Positions 1 through 5,637 of a stretch of DNA of 7,497 bases are shown piece after piece. The notes under the pieces are model-generated. The model was not told the origin of the DNA. It did not search any database and worked only from the letters and a program-made list of their open reading frames with translations. This DNA is from Burkholderiales bacterium (GTDB lineage Bacteria; Pseudomonadota; Gammaproteobacteria; Burkholderiales; Burkholderiaceae_C). Made by a program: the position numbers and the translations under genes. Positions within the stretch are counted from its first letter, which is position 1. Each line of letters begins with the position of its first letter. The stretch spans positions 1 to 7,497 of the forward strand of contig CANJKD010000100.1 in the NCBI GenBank assembly GCA_947474415.1. The letters are read 5' to 3'.

Positions 1-243
1 GATGAAGCGGCGCGTGTTCTTGACGGCCAGCGTCGGGTCGGTCGCGTCGTCGAGCAGGATGATGTTGAGCTTCTCGCCGGCGATCGCCTTCGGCCACAGC
101 TCGATGCCGTTCTTGGTCGGCACGCCCAGCGCCGAGGTCGGGCCGGTGAGCGAGATGCTGACGCCGATCGTGATGTCGGCCAGGGCATGGCTGGTCGCGA
201 GAGCGGCGGCGATTGCGGCCACCACAGTGCGGATGTTTTTCAT
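1..243 (-). CDS. ABC transporter periplasmic substrate-binding protein (partial, N-terminal 81 residues)
   Basis: Only the first 81 codons lie in the window; the rest runs off the left edge. The ATG (complement of 241-243) is preceded by a strong AGGAG six bases upstream. Residues 1-22 form a Sec signal peptide: a Lys/Arg start, an Ala/Val-rich core and cleavage after SHALA or LA. The mature part begins DITIGVSISLTGPTSALG, the usual first strand and ligand-contact loop of type I periplasmic binding proteins of the branched-chain amino acid (LivK, Peripla_BP_6) family, followed by a conserved LLDDATDP segment. It lies 38 bp downstream of the thioesterase on the same strand and is probably the last-but-several gene of the operon, with permease and ATPase genes expected further left. 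Given the neighbours, the ligand is more likely an aromatic acid than an amino acid, but that is inference. It is clearly different in sequence from the second binding protein at 5638-6807. Confidence 0.88.
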   Translation of the reverse strand, partial: MKNIRTVVAAIAAALATSHALADITIGVSISLTGPTSALGVPTKNGIELWPKAIAGEKLNIILLDDATDPTLAVKNTRRFI

Positions 244-281
244 GTTTGTCTCCTTCGGAAATTGTCGGGTTGCAGGCGGGG

Positions 282-716
282 TCAGGAACAAAGCAGACGG
301 ATGTCTTCCGGCACCGGCATGGCACGCAGCCGGTCGGGGTCGGCGGCGTCGCGGTTCACGAAGGCGCGCACCTCGCGGCCCTCGCAGATCAGGTCTTCGC
401 CGCCGTCGGCACGGGCGCGCGTGATGCGATGCACTTGCACGATGACCTTGGCGCGCCACTCTTCAACATGGGTGGTGATCGTCAGCGTTTCGCCATAGGT
501 GGCGGCCTTGAAGAACTTGGTGTTGATCTCCAGCAGCGGCGTGCCGACGATGCCGCAGGTCTTCACCAGCTCGCGCCAGGGCGGCACGCCGCACTGCATG
601 AAGAACGACAGCGAGGCGGTGTCCATCCAGCGCGAGAAGTTCGGAAAGAAGACGATGCCCGCCGGGTCGCAATCGCCGAAGGCGACGTCGATGGTGTGGG
701 TGGTGGTTCGGGTCAT
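282..716 (-). CDS. 4-hydroxybenzoyl-CoA thioesterase-like hotdog acyl-CoA thioesterase
   Basis: Protein of 144 residues, the normal size for a single-hotdog thioesterase of the 4HBT family. The motif FGDCDPAGIVFFPNF (13-27) holds Asp17, the position of the catalytic aspartate in the Pseudomonas CBS3 4-hydroxybenzoyl-CoA thioesterase. From memory, similarity to that enzyme continues through CGVPPWRE, GIVGTP, the EEWRAK stretch and the C-terminal LCS. It would hydrolyse an aryl-CoA to the free aromatic acid and CoA in the cytoplasm. In this operon that fits release of 4-hydroxybenzoate or vanillate at the end of phenylpropenoid side-chain oxidation. I chose the ATG at 716 because family homology starts about ten residues later; a GTG at 758 would add 14 residues of unrelated sequence. 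The ribosome site is weak (GAGG ten bases upstream), so translation may depend partly on the operon context. The gene lies 136 bp after the SDR gene. A more general acyl-CoA thioesterase (YbgC/FadM type) is the alternative. Confidence 0.88.
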   Translation of the reverse strand: MTRTTTHTIDVAFGDCDPAGIVFFPNFSRWMDTASLSFFMQCGVPPWRELVKTCGIVGTPLLEINTKFFKAATYGETLTITTHVEEWRAKVIVQVHRITRARADGGEDLICEGREVRAFVNRDAADPDRLRAMPVPEDIRLLCS

Positions 717-785
717 CTGGCTGCGACCTCGGCCGGCGCTCGGGGGGTGAGCCCGCACCGAGCACGCGCCTGTGCGCTCGCGAGT

Positions 786-820
786 GGCTGGCGAACGCCA
801 TGCGGCTTGCCAGCCGCATG
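786..820. repeat. Stem-loop in the SDR-thioesterase gap
   Basis: The 136-bp gap between the SDR stop and the thioesterase start contains a perfect 8-bp inverted repeat, CATGCGGC (799-806) and GCCGCATG (813-820), around a 6-base loop. A second, overlapping inverted repeat pairs GGCTGGC (786-792) with GCCAGCC (809-815). The two pairings are mutually exclusive. There is no T-run, so it does not look like an intrinsic terminator. It may be an mRNA-processing or stability structure inside the operon, or a copy of a dispersed intergenic repeat. Confidence 0.5.
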
Positions 821-852
821 CCAGGAGCGAAGCGACGTGGGGGCGGTCATTT

Positions 853-1617
853 CTAGCGCGGCGCCATGCGCAGCGCGCCGTCGAGCCGGATCACTTCACC
901 GTTGAGCGCCATGTTCTCGACGATGGTGGCAGCCAGGTGCGCGAACTCTTCGGGTTTGCCAAGGCGCTTCGGGAACGGGATGCTGGCGGCGAGCGAGTCT
1001 TGCAGCACTTGCGGCAGTTCGGCCATCAGCGACGTCAGGAAAAGGCCCGGCGTGATCGTGACGACGCGCACGCCGAACTGCGCCAGGTCACGCGCCAGCG
1101 GCAGAGTGAGCGAGACTACCCCGCCCTTCGACGCCGCATAGGCTTCCTGCCCGACCTGGCCATCGAACGCGGCCACCGACGCGGTGTTGACGACCACGCC
1201 ACGCTCGCCATCGTCAAGCGGGTCGAGGTTCACCATTTCGGCCACGGCGAGGCGGGTGACGTTGAAGGTGCCGACCAGGTTCACCTCGATCACGCGGCGG
1301 AAGTCTTCGAGCGGCATCGGCGTGCCGTCCTTGCCGATCAGGCGCTTCGCGGTGCCGATGCCGGCCACGTTCATCAGCATGCGCGCCGGGCCGTGGGCCT
1401 CGCGCGCCTTCTGCAACGCGGCCAGCACGCTTTCCGTCGAGGTGATGTCGCACTCGCAACCCACCCCGCCAATCTCGGCTGCGACCGCTTCCGCACCTTC
1501 GCCATTGCGGTCGAACACCGCCACCTTCGCGCCGCGCCGCGCCAGTTCACGGGCTGTCTGTGCGCCCAGGCCCGAGGCGCCGCCGGTGACGATGGCGGCT
1601 TGACCGTTGATGTTCAT
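853..1617 (-). CDS. SDR-family 3-hydroxyacyl-CoA dehydrogenase (HSD17B10-like)
   Basis: Protein of 254 residues, full length for a classical short-chain dehydrogenase. Visible motifs: the Rossmann glycine motif TGGASGLG (11-18), Asp36 at the end of the second strand (favours NAD over NADP), NVAG (83-86), Asn113, and catalytic Ser147, Tyr160 and Lys164 in YAASK, then PGLF after the sixth strand. The stretches VVVNTASVAAFDGQVGQ and NGEVIRLDGALRM closely match mitochondrial 17-beta-HSD type 10 / short-chain 3-hydroxyacyl-CoA dehydrogenase, which oxidises (S)-3-hydroxyacyl-CoA to 3-ketoacyl-CoA. Here it most likely oxidises the 3-aryl-3-hydroxypropionyl-CoA formed by the hydratase. The ATG at 1617 has AGGA nine bases upstream; the gene starts 40 bp after the ligase stop and ends in TAG. 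The family is near certain, the substrate is inferred from context. Confidence 0.92.
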   Translation of the reverse strand: MNINGQAAIVTGGASGLGAQTARELARRGAKVAVFDRNGEGAEAVAAEIGGVGCECDITSTESVLAALQKAREAHGPARMLMNVAGIGTAKRLIGKDGTPMPLEDFRRVIEVNLVGTFNVTRLAVAEMVNLDPLDDGERGVVVNTASVAAFDGQVGQEAYAASKGGVVSLTLPLARDLAQFGVRVVTITPGLFLTSLMAELPQVLQDSLAASIPFPKRLGKPEEFAHLAATIVENMALNGEVIRLDGALRMAPR

Positions 1618-1657
1618 GCTGAGCTATCCTGGCTTGGATGGGTGCGAATCAAGCGCG

Positions 1658-3511
1658 TCAAACGCGCGGCAGGACGATGCTGTCGTCGCCGCCCGCGAAC
1701 AGGTGCTCGACAAGCGCATCGCGGTGCAGCAGCACGGCACGCTGGTTGATCGAACCCTTGTCGGTGATCTCGCCGCAGTCGATGCTGGGCGCATCGACCA
1801 GCACGATGGAGCGCGCCACGCGCGTGGCGCTGCCGGTGCCGCTGCGGTACAGCGAATCGGCCAGCTCCTGGAAGAACTGGCGCACGGCGGGTGCCCCGAC
1901 CACGTCGAGCGTGGGCGTGTTCGGCGCGACGCTGGCCAGTTCGCGGCAAGCGCCGAGCACCGGAAAGATCAGCAGGCCGACCTCGTTGCGGTTGATGCCG
2001 GCCACCACCACGTCTTGCACGCAAGGCGCGCCGGCGGCGATGACACGGGCGCGCAGCGGGCCCACCGACACGAAGGTGCCAGTGGCGAGCTTGAAGTCTT
2101 CGGCGATGCGGCCATCGAACGCGAAGCCCTTATCGGGGTGCTGCGGGTCGATGTACTTCAGCGCGTCGCCACTGGCGTAGTAGCCGTCGGCGTCGAACGC
2201 TTCGGCCGTCTGCTCCGGCGCGCGCCAATAGCCGGGCGTGACGTTCGGGCCCTTGTATCGCACTTCCAGCTTGCCATCGACTGGCACCAACTTCAGGGTC
2301 ATGCCGGGCGCCGGCAGGCCGATGTAGCCAGCCCTCACTTCCGGCCCGTTTGCGCAGATCGCGAACGGCGCAGTCTCGGTCATGCCCAGGCCGGTGAGCA
2401 TGCGGATGCGCTCGCCGCAGGCCAGCTCGGCCATGCGGTCGAGCTTGTCCCAGACCGGCTGCGACAGGCCGGCGCCGGCGAAGAAAAGCATCTTGACGCG
2501 GCTGAAGAAACTGTCACGCAAGGCCGCGTCGGTTTCCAGTGCGTTGGCGATTTCCTCGAAGCCCTTGGGCACGTTGAAGTACACCGTGGGCGCGATCTCG
2601 CGCAGGTTGCGCAGCGTCTCGCCAATGAGCGCGGGCGTGGGCTTGCCTTCGTCGATGTAGAGCGTGCCACCGTTGTAGATCGTCAGGCCGACGTTGTGGT
2701 TGCCGCCGAAAGTGTGGCTCCAGGGCAGCCAGTCGACCAGCACCGGCCGCACTTTGCCGAGCGACGGAAAGCACTGCAGGATCATCTGCTGGTTCGCGCA
2801 CAGCATGCGTTGGGTGTTGATCACGCCCTTGGGCATCTGGGTCGAGCCCGAGGTGAACAGGAACTTGGCGATCGTGTCGGGGCCGACCTTCGCATGCGCC
2901 TCATCGACCTGCGCGGTGTGCACGGTGGCCAGCAGGTCGTCGAAGCTGAGCGTCTTGCGGCCTTCGATGTTGCCGCTGCTGAGCACCACGGTCACGTCGG
3001 CCGGCACGGTGGCGACGATGGCGCGGCCGTAGGCCGATGCGCTTGACGCGAACACGAGGCCGGGCGTCAGCGCACCGAGGATGTGCTTGAGCTTGCCGTA
3101 GTCCTGCGACACCGTGGAGTAGGCCGCCGAGATCGGCGCGAAGGGCACGCCGGCCAGCATCGCGCCCAGGCTGAGCAGCAGCTGTTCGAGGTCGTTGTCG
3201 GACAGGCACGCGACCGGCCGGTCGGCCGACAGCTTCATGTCGATCAGCGCCTGCGCGATGCAGCGTGCGCTGTGCAGCGCTTGCGCGTAACTGATGCGGC
3301 GCCACTCGCCGCCCTGGTGGCGCTTGGCGGCCAGCGTATGGTCGGGCTCCACGGCGGCCCAATGCAGCAGGCGGTCGGTCAGGCGCGGCGGGTACGCGCC
3401 CAGTGGCTCGGTCGAGGTGACGAGCGTGACGCCATCGGAGCGCGTCGTGAAGTTCGCGGACAACGAGCCGCCGAGCGGCACGTCACGATGCCTGGCGGTC
3501 GATGCACTCAT
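1658..3511 (-). CDS. Feruloyl-CoA synthase-like aryl-CoA ligase (AMP-forming)
   Basis: Protein of 617 residues of the adenylate-forming (ANL) superfamily, converting an aromatic carboxylic acid, ATP and CoA to the acyl-CoA with AMP and PPi. Core motifs in order: nucleotide-binding loop FTSGSTQMPKG (219-229), A5 motif GLGMTETAP (374-382), YYASGDA (444-450) with the ATP-ribose aspartate, hinge segment DGRIAEDFKLATGT (466-479), and C-terminal catalytic lysine in ITDKGSINQ (Lys585). The hinge sequence, in place of the common GRxKELI form, and the long N-terminus are, as I recall, marks of the feruloyl-CoA synthase (Fcs) subfamily, about 600-630 residues long. All catalytic motifs are intact. Its ATG overlaps the hydratase stop by 4 bp (ATGA), which implies translational coupling, and the SDR follows 40 bp later. 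Likely substrates are ferulate, p-coumarate or caffeate; other aryl or arylpropionic acids are possible. I leave the symbol blank because the substrate is not proven. Confidence 0.92.
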   Translation of the reverse strand: MSASTARHRDVPLGGSLSANFTTRSDGVTLVTSTEPLGAYPPRLTDRLLHWAAVEPDHTLAAKRHQGGEWRRISYAQALHSARCIAQALIDMKLSADRPVACLSDNDLEQLLLSLGAMLAGVPFAPISAAYSTVSQDYGKLKHILGALTPGLVFASSASAYGRAIVATVPADVTVVLSSGNIEGRKTLSFDDLLATVHTAQVDEAHAKVGPDTIAKFLFTSGSTQMPKGVINTQRMLCANQQMILQCFPSLGKVRPVLVDWLPWSHTFGGNHNVGLTIYNGGTLYIDEGKPTPALIGETLRNLREIAPTVYFNVPKGFEEIANALETDAALRDSFFSRVKMLFFAGAGLSQPVWDKLDRMAELACGERIRMLTGLGMTETAPFAICANGPEVRAGYIGLPAPGMTLKLVPVDGKLEVRYKGPNVTPGYWRAPEQTAEAFDADGYYASGDALKYIDPQHPDKGFAFDGRIAEDFKLATGTFVSVGPLRARVIAAGAPCVQDVVVAGINRNEVGLLIFPVLGACRELASVAPNTPTLDVVGAPAVRQFFQELADSLYRSGTGSATRVARSIVLVDAPSIDCGEITDKGSINQRAVLLHRDALVEHLFAGGDDSIVLPRV

Positions 3512-4317
3512 GACTTCCCCACCTTCCCGGCCTTGCCATCGAGGAACGCACGCATGCGCACCTTGGCCACCGGGTCACCGCCGGCGATGGCCGCCATCAA
3601 CGATTCGGTGAACAAGCCGTCGGACTGGCTCATGTCGGCGATGCGCGGCAGCGCGTGCATCACCGCGAAGTTCGACAGCGGCGCGTTCGCTGCCACTTTC
3701 TCGGCCAACGCAAAGGCTTTCTCCAGCCCCTGGCCGTCTTCGACAAGGTACTGCGACAGGCCGACGCCATGGCCCTCGACGGCGTCGTAGACCCTGCCCG
3801 TGAGCATCATGTCGGCCATGCGCGCCATGCCGATCAGGCGCGGTACGCGGGCCGAACCGCCACCGCCGACGAACAAGCCGCGCTGGCCTTCGGGCAGGCC
3901 ATAGAACGCGCTCGCCTCCGCCACGCGGAGGTGCGCCGCGCTGGCCAGTTCCAGCCCGCCGCCGACCACCGCACCGTGCAGCACCGCGATGACAGGCACA
4001 CGGCCGAACTGGATCTGCTCGAACGCGGCATGCCAGGCGCGCGAGTGCAGCACGCCTTCGGCGACACTGCGGTCGGCGAGTTCCGACAGGTCGAGCCCGG
4101 CGCAGAAGTGCGCGCCCTCGCCGCTGAGCACCACCGCGCGTGCCGCCTCGGGCAGGTTGATGAAGGCGGTTTGCAACTGCGCCACGAGCGTGTCGCTGAT
4201 GGCATTGCGCTTCGCCGGGCGGTTCAGCCGGACATGCACGACCGCGCCGCGCTGCTCGATGCGCAACAGGTCGAGCTGGGCGAGCAGGCCGGTGGCGGCG
4301 TGGAACGAAGCGGGCAT
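3508..4317 (-). CDS. Enoyl-CoA hydratase (crotonase family)
   Basis: Protein of 269 residues, usual crotonase size. Visible landmarks: LNRPAKRNA (31-39), the first oxyanion-hole segment FCAGLDL (71-77), the GAVVGGGLELA loop (115-125) and FYGLPEGQRG (138-147). Both glutamates needed for syn-hydration, equivalent to rat mitochondrial Glu144 and Glu164, are present as Glu123 and Glu143. In the ferulate hydratase-lyase (Fca/HCHL) family the first of these is a serine, so this enzyme should hydrate the aryl-enoyl-CoA without cleaving it to vanillin. It is the first gene of the minus-strand operon: AGAGGA lies six bases before the ATG, and a palindromic operator-like site starts 16 bp upstream. Its stop overlaps the ligase start. 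Gly-rich GLFVGGGGSARV (147-158) follows the second catalytic segment, as usual. An isomerase role within the crotonase family is less likely. Confidence 0.9.
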   Translation of the reverse strand: MPASFHAATGLLAQLDLLRIEQRGAVVHVRLNRPAKRNAISDTLVAQLQTAFINLPEAARAVVLSGEGAHFCAGLDLSELADRSVAEGVLHSRAWHAAFEQIQFGRVPVIAVLHGAVVGGGLELASAAHLRVAEASAFYGLPEGQRGLFVGGGGSARVPRLIGMARMADMMLTGRVYDAVEGHGVGLSQYLVEDGQGLEKAFALAEKVAANAPLSNFAVMHALPRIADMSQSDGLFTESLMAAIAGGDPVAKVRMRAFLDGKAGKVGKS

Positions 4318-4332
4318 GGCGAGTCCTCTTAG

Positions 4333-4355
4333 AATGATTAAAAGTATTAATCATT
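4333..4355. promoter_or_regulatory. Operator-like perfect inverted repeat
   Basis: AATGATTAA (4333-4341), 5-bp spacer AAGTA, TTAATCATT (4347-4355): perfect 9-bp arms, 23 bp in all, in a region whose surroundings are GC-rich. The repeat sits 16 bp upstream of the hydratase start codon and covers the predicted -10 and spacer. Size, symmetry and position match binding sites of dimeric winged-helix repressors such as MarR-type regulators, which commonly control hydroxycinnamate genes through CoA-thioester inducers. No regulator gene is in the window, so the protein involved is unknown. Confidence 0.6.
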
Positions 4356-4366
4356 TTCGTAGTCAC
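4337..4366 (-). promoter_or_regulatory. Predicted sigma70 promoter of the hydratase-ligase operon
   Basis: On the minus strand GTGACT (4361-4366, four of six to TTGACA) is followed after 18 bp by TTTAAT (4337-4342, five of six to TATAAT). Transcription would begin near 4330, just before the AGAGGA ribosome site, leaving a very short leader. The spacer and -10 overlap the inverted repeat at 4333-4355. This is by eye, with no start-site data. Confidence 0.4.
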
Positions 4367-4571
4367 ACACCCGGTGTTTACCCTCGAACGCCAGGCGCCG
4401 ACGTTGCGATGTCGGCACGAAGCCCACTCACTCACCGCAGAGCCGCAGAGAACTTTGAGTGCCCTTCCTCAAGACATTTACATCGGATTTCCTTGGCGCA
4501 ATGCCGTATTCTCGGCGTCTCCGAGGGGCCGGGGTGAACCGTATGAGTCCAACGCACAGGCGAGGCGATGC

Positions 4572-4601
4572 TTGCCAATATATTTACTTTTATTAATTAA
4601 T
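4572..4601 (+). promoter_or_regulatory. Possible promoter and AT-rich island upstream of the amidohydrolase gene
   Basis: TTGCCA (4572-4577, five of six to TTGACA) is followed after 18 bp by ATTAAT (4596-4601, four of six to TATAAT), which would give a leader of about 75 bases. The -10 lies in a self-complementary TAATTAATTA block (4594-4603). The 8-mer TACTTTTA (4585-4592) also occurs in the operator-like repeat of the divergent operon, in the same orientation relative to transcription. Weak evidence, by eye only. Confidence 0.32.
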
Positions 4602-4683
4602 TACGCAAACTTGCCGCGTCCGTGCAACGCCTTCGAATGGCTGTCTCGCGGGCAACGCGAATGCCTGGAACTAGGAACCCGAC

Positions 4684-5547
4684 ATGAACCACGCCGACCT
4701 GATCGCCATCGACGTCCACACCCACCTCGAAGTGTCTTGCTGGAACCCCTTCGACAACTACGGTGAGGAATACGACCGCGCCGCCGACAAATACTTCCGC
4801 TCCAGCCGCCGGCCGACGATGGCCGAGTCGCTGGCGTTCTACCGCGAGAAGCGAATCGGCTTCGTGATGTTCACGGTCGATGCCGAAACGCAAATGGGCC
4901 GCCGGCGCATCCCGAACGAAGAGATCGCCGAGGCCGCGATGGCCAACCCGGACATCATGATTGCCTTCGGCAGCATCGACCCACACAAGGGCAAGATGGG
5001 CGCGCGCGAGGCCCGCAAGCTGATCGAGGAATACGGCGTGAAGGGCTTCAAGTTCCACCCCACGGTGCAGGGCTTCATGCCCTACGACAAGATGGCCTGG
5101 CCGATCTACGAAGTGATTGCCGAGTACAAACTGCCGGCCATCTTTCACAGCGGCCATTCGGGCATCGGCAGTGGCATGCGCTGTGGCGGTGGCCTGCGGC
5201 TGCAGAACTCGAACCCGATGCTGCTCGAAGACGTGGCCATAGCCTTCCCCGACATGCAGATCGTCATCGCCCACCCGAGCTGGCCGTGGCAGGACGAAGC
5301 GCTCTCGCTGGCGATGCACAAGCCCAACATCTGGATCGACCTGTCGGGCTGGAGCCCGAAGTACTTTCCGCCGCAGCTCGTGCAGTACGCCAACACGCAG
5401 CTGAAAGACCGCATCCTGTTCGGCAGCGACTACCCGCTGATCACGCCCGACCGCTGGATGAAAGACTTCGCCGAAGTCGGTTTCAAGGACGACGTGCGGC
5501 CGCTCATCCTGAAGGAAAATGCGAAGCGGCTGCTCGGGCTGGTGTGA
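4684..5547 (+). CDS. Amidohydrolase-2 (ACMSD-superfamily) metal-dependent hydrolase or lyase
   Basis: Protein of 287 residues with a TIM-barrel amidohydrolase pattern (PF04909 type). Metal-ligand motifs are visible: DVHTH (10-14, His12 and His14), KGFKFHP (120-126, His125), FHSGHSG (154-160, His155 and His158), IAHPSW (195-200, His197) and LFGSDYPL (245-252, Asp249). These fit the single-zinc site of decarboxylases and hydrolases related to 2-amino-3-carboxymuconate-6-semialdehyde decarboxylase, gamma-resorcylate decarboxylase and 4-oxalomesaconate hydratase. There is no signal peptide, so it is cytoplasmic. The ATG at 4684 has AGGA seven bases upstream. It is transcribed divergently from the CoA pathway operon and followed 90 bp later by a binding protein. 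In phenylpropenoid clusters such a protein could act on the aryl-3-ketoacyl-CoA or on a ring-derived acid; sequence alone does not decide between C-C cleavage, decarboxylation and hydrolysis. Confidence 0.88.
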   Translation: MNHADLIAIDVHTHLEVSCWNPFDNYGEEYDRAADKYFRSSRRPTMAESLAFYREKRIGFVMFTVDAETQMGRRRIPNEEIAEAAMANPDIMIAFGSIDPHKGKMGAREARKLIEEYGVKGFKFHPTVQGFMPYDKMAWPIYEVIAEYKLPAIFHSGHSGIGSGMRCGGGLRLQNSNPMLLEDVAIAFPDMQIVIAHPSWPWQDEALSLAMHKPNIWIDLSGWSPKYFPPQLVQYANTQLKDRILFGSDYPLITPDRWMKDFAEVGFKDDVRPLILKENAKRLLGLV

Positions 5548-5565
5548 TCCGCCTCCTGCCGAAAA

Positions 5566-5581
5566 CCCGCTTTCGCGCGGG
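5566..5581 (-). terminator. Small hairpin with a minus-strand T-run
   Basis: CCCGC (5566-5570) and GCGGG (5577-5581) form a 5-bp GC stem with a 6-base loop in the gap between the amidohydrolase and the binding-protein gene. On the minus strand it is followed by TTTT, like a weak intrinsic terminator, but no minus-strand gene ends here. On the plus strand there is no U-tract, so it should not stop readthrough between the two plus-strand genes. It may limit antisense transcription, or mean nothing. Confidence 0.25.
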
Positions 5582-5637
5582 CACAAGAATGCGCACACTT
5601 CCCACATCCCGCCACGCCTTCTGATGAGGACTTTCGC

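Larger units (their letters stand above)
4318..4683. other. Divergent intergenic region (366 bp)
   Basis: No credible gene is seen here. The left end holds the inverted repeat and operon promoter. Positions 4431-4450 contain a short direct repeat, CCGCAGAG at 4435-4442 and 4443-4450, recalling degenerate CGCAGAG-type intergenic repeats seen in many bacterial genomes. A small hairpin CTCGG/CCGAG lies at 4511-4525. An AT-rich island at 4578-4603 probably belongs to the amidohydrolase promoter. The rest, about 4370-4570, shows nothing convincing in any frame. Confidence 0.6.

Noticed and set aside
717..758. Upstream GTG start for the thioesterase, adding 14 residues
   Set aside because: The extension (MRAHPPSAGRGRSQ) has no family similarity, while the ATG at 716 gives the same residue numbering as the known 4-hydroxybenzoyl-CoA thioesterase.
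772..1749. Long plus-strand reading frame of 325 codons opposite the SDR gene
   Set aside because: Antisense to a gene with full SDR motifs; the translation is rich in Arg, His and Ala and shows no domain pattern, as expected for a shadow frame in GC-rich DNA.
1607..3046. Long plus-strand reading frame of 479 codons opposite the ligase
   Set aside because: Antisense to the acyl-CoA ligase, whose motifs are all intact; composition dominated by Ala, Arg, His and Gly without recognisable motifs.
4374..4766. Plus-strand reading frames through the divergent intergenic region
   Set aside because: They have no good ribosome site, no recognisable motifs, and run into the amidohydrolase gene in another frame.
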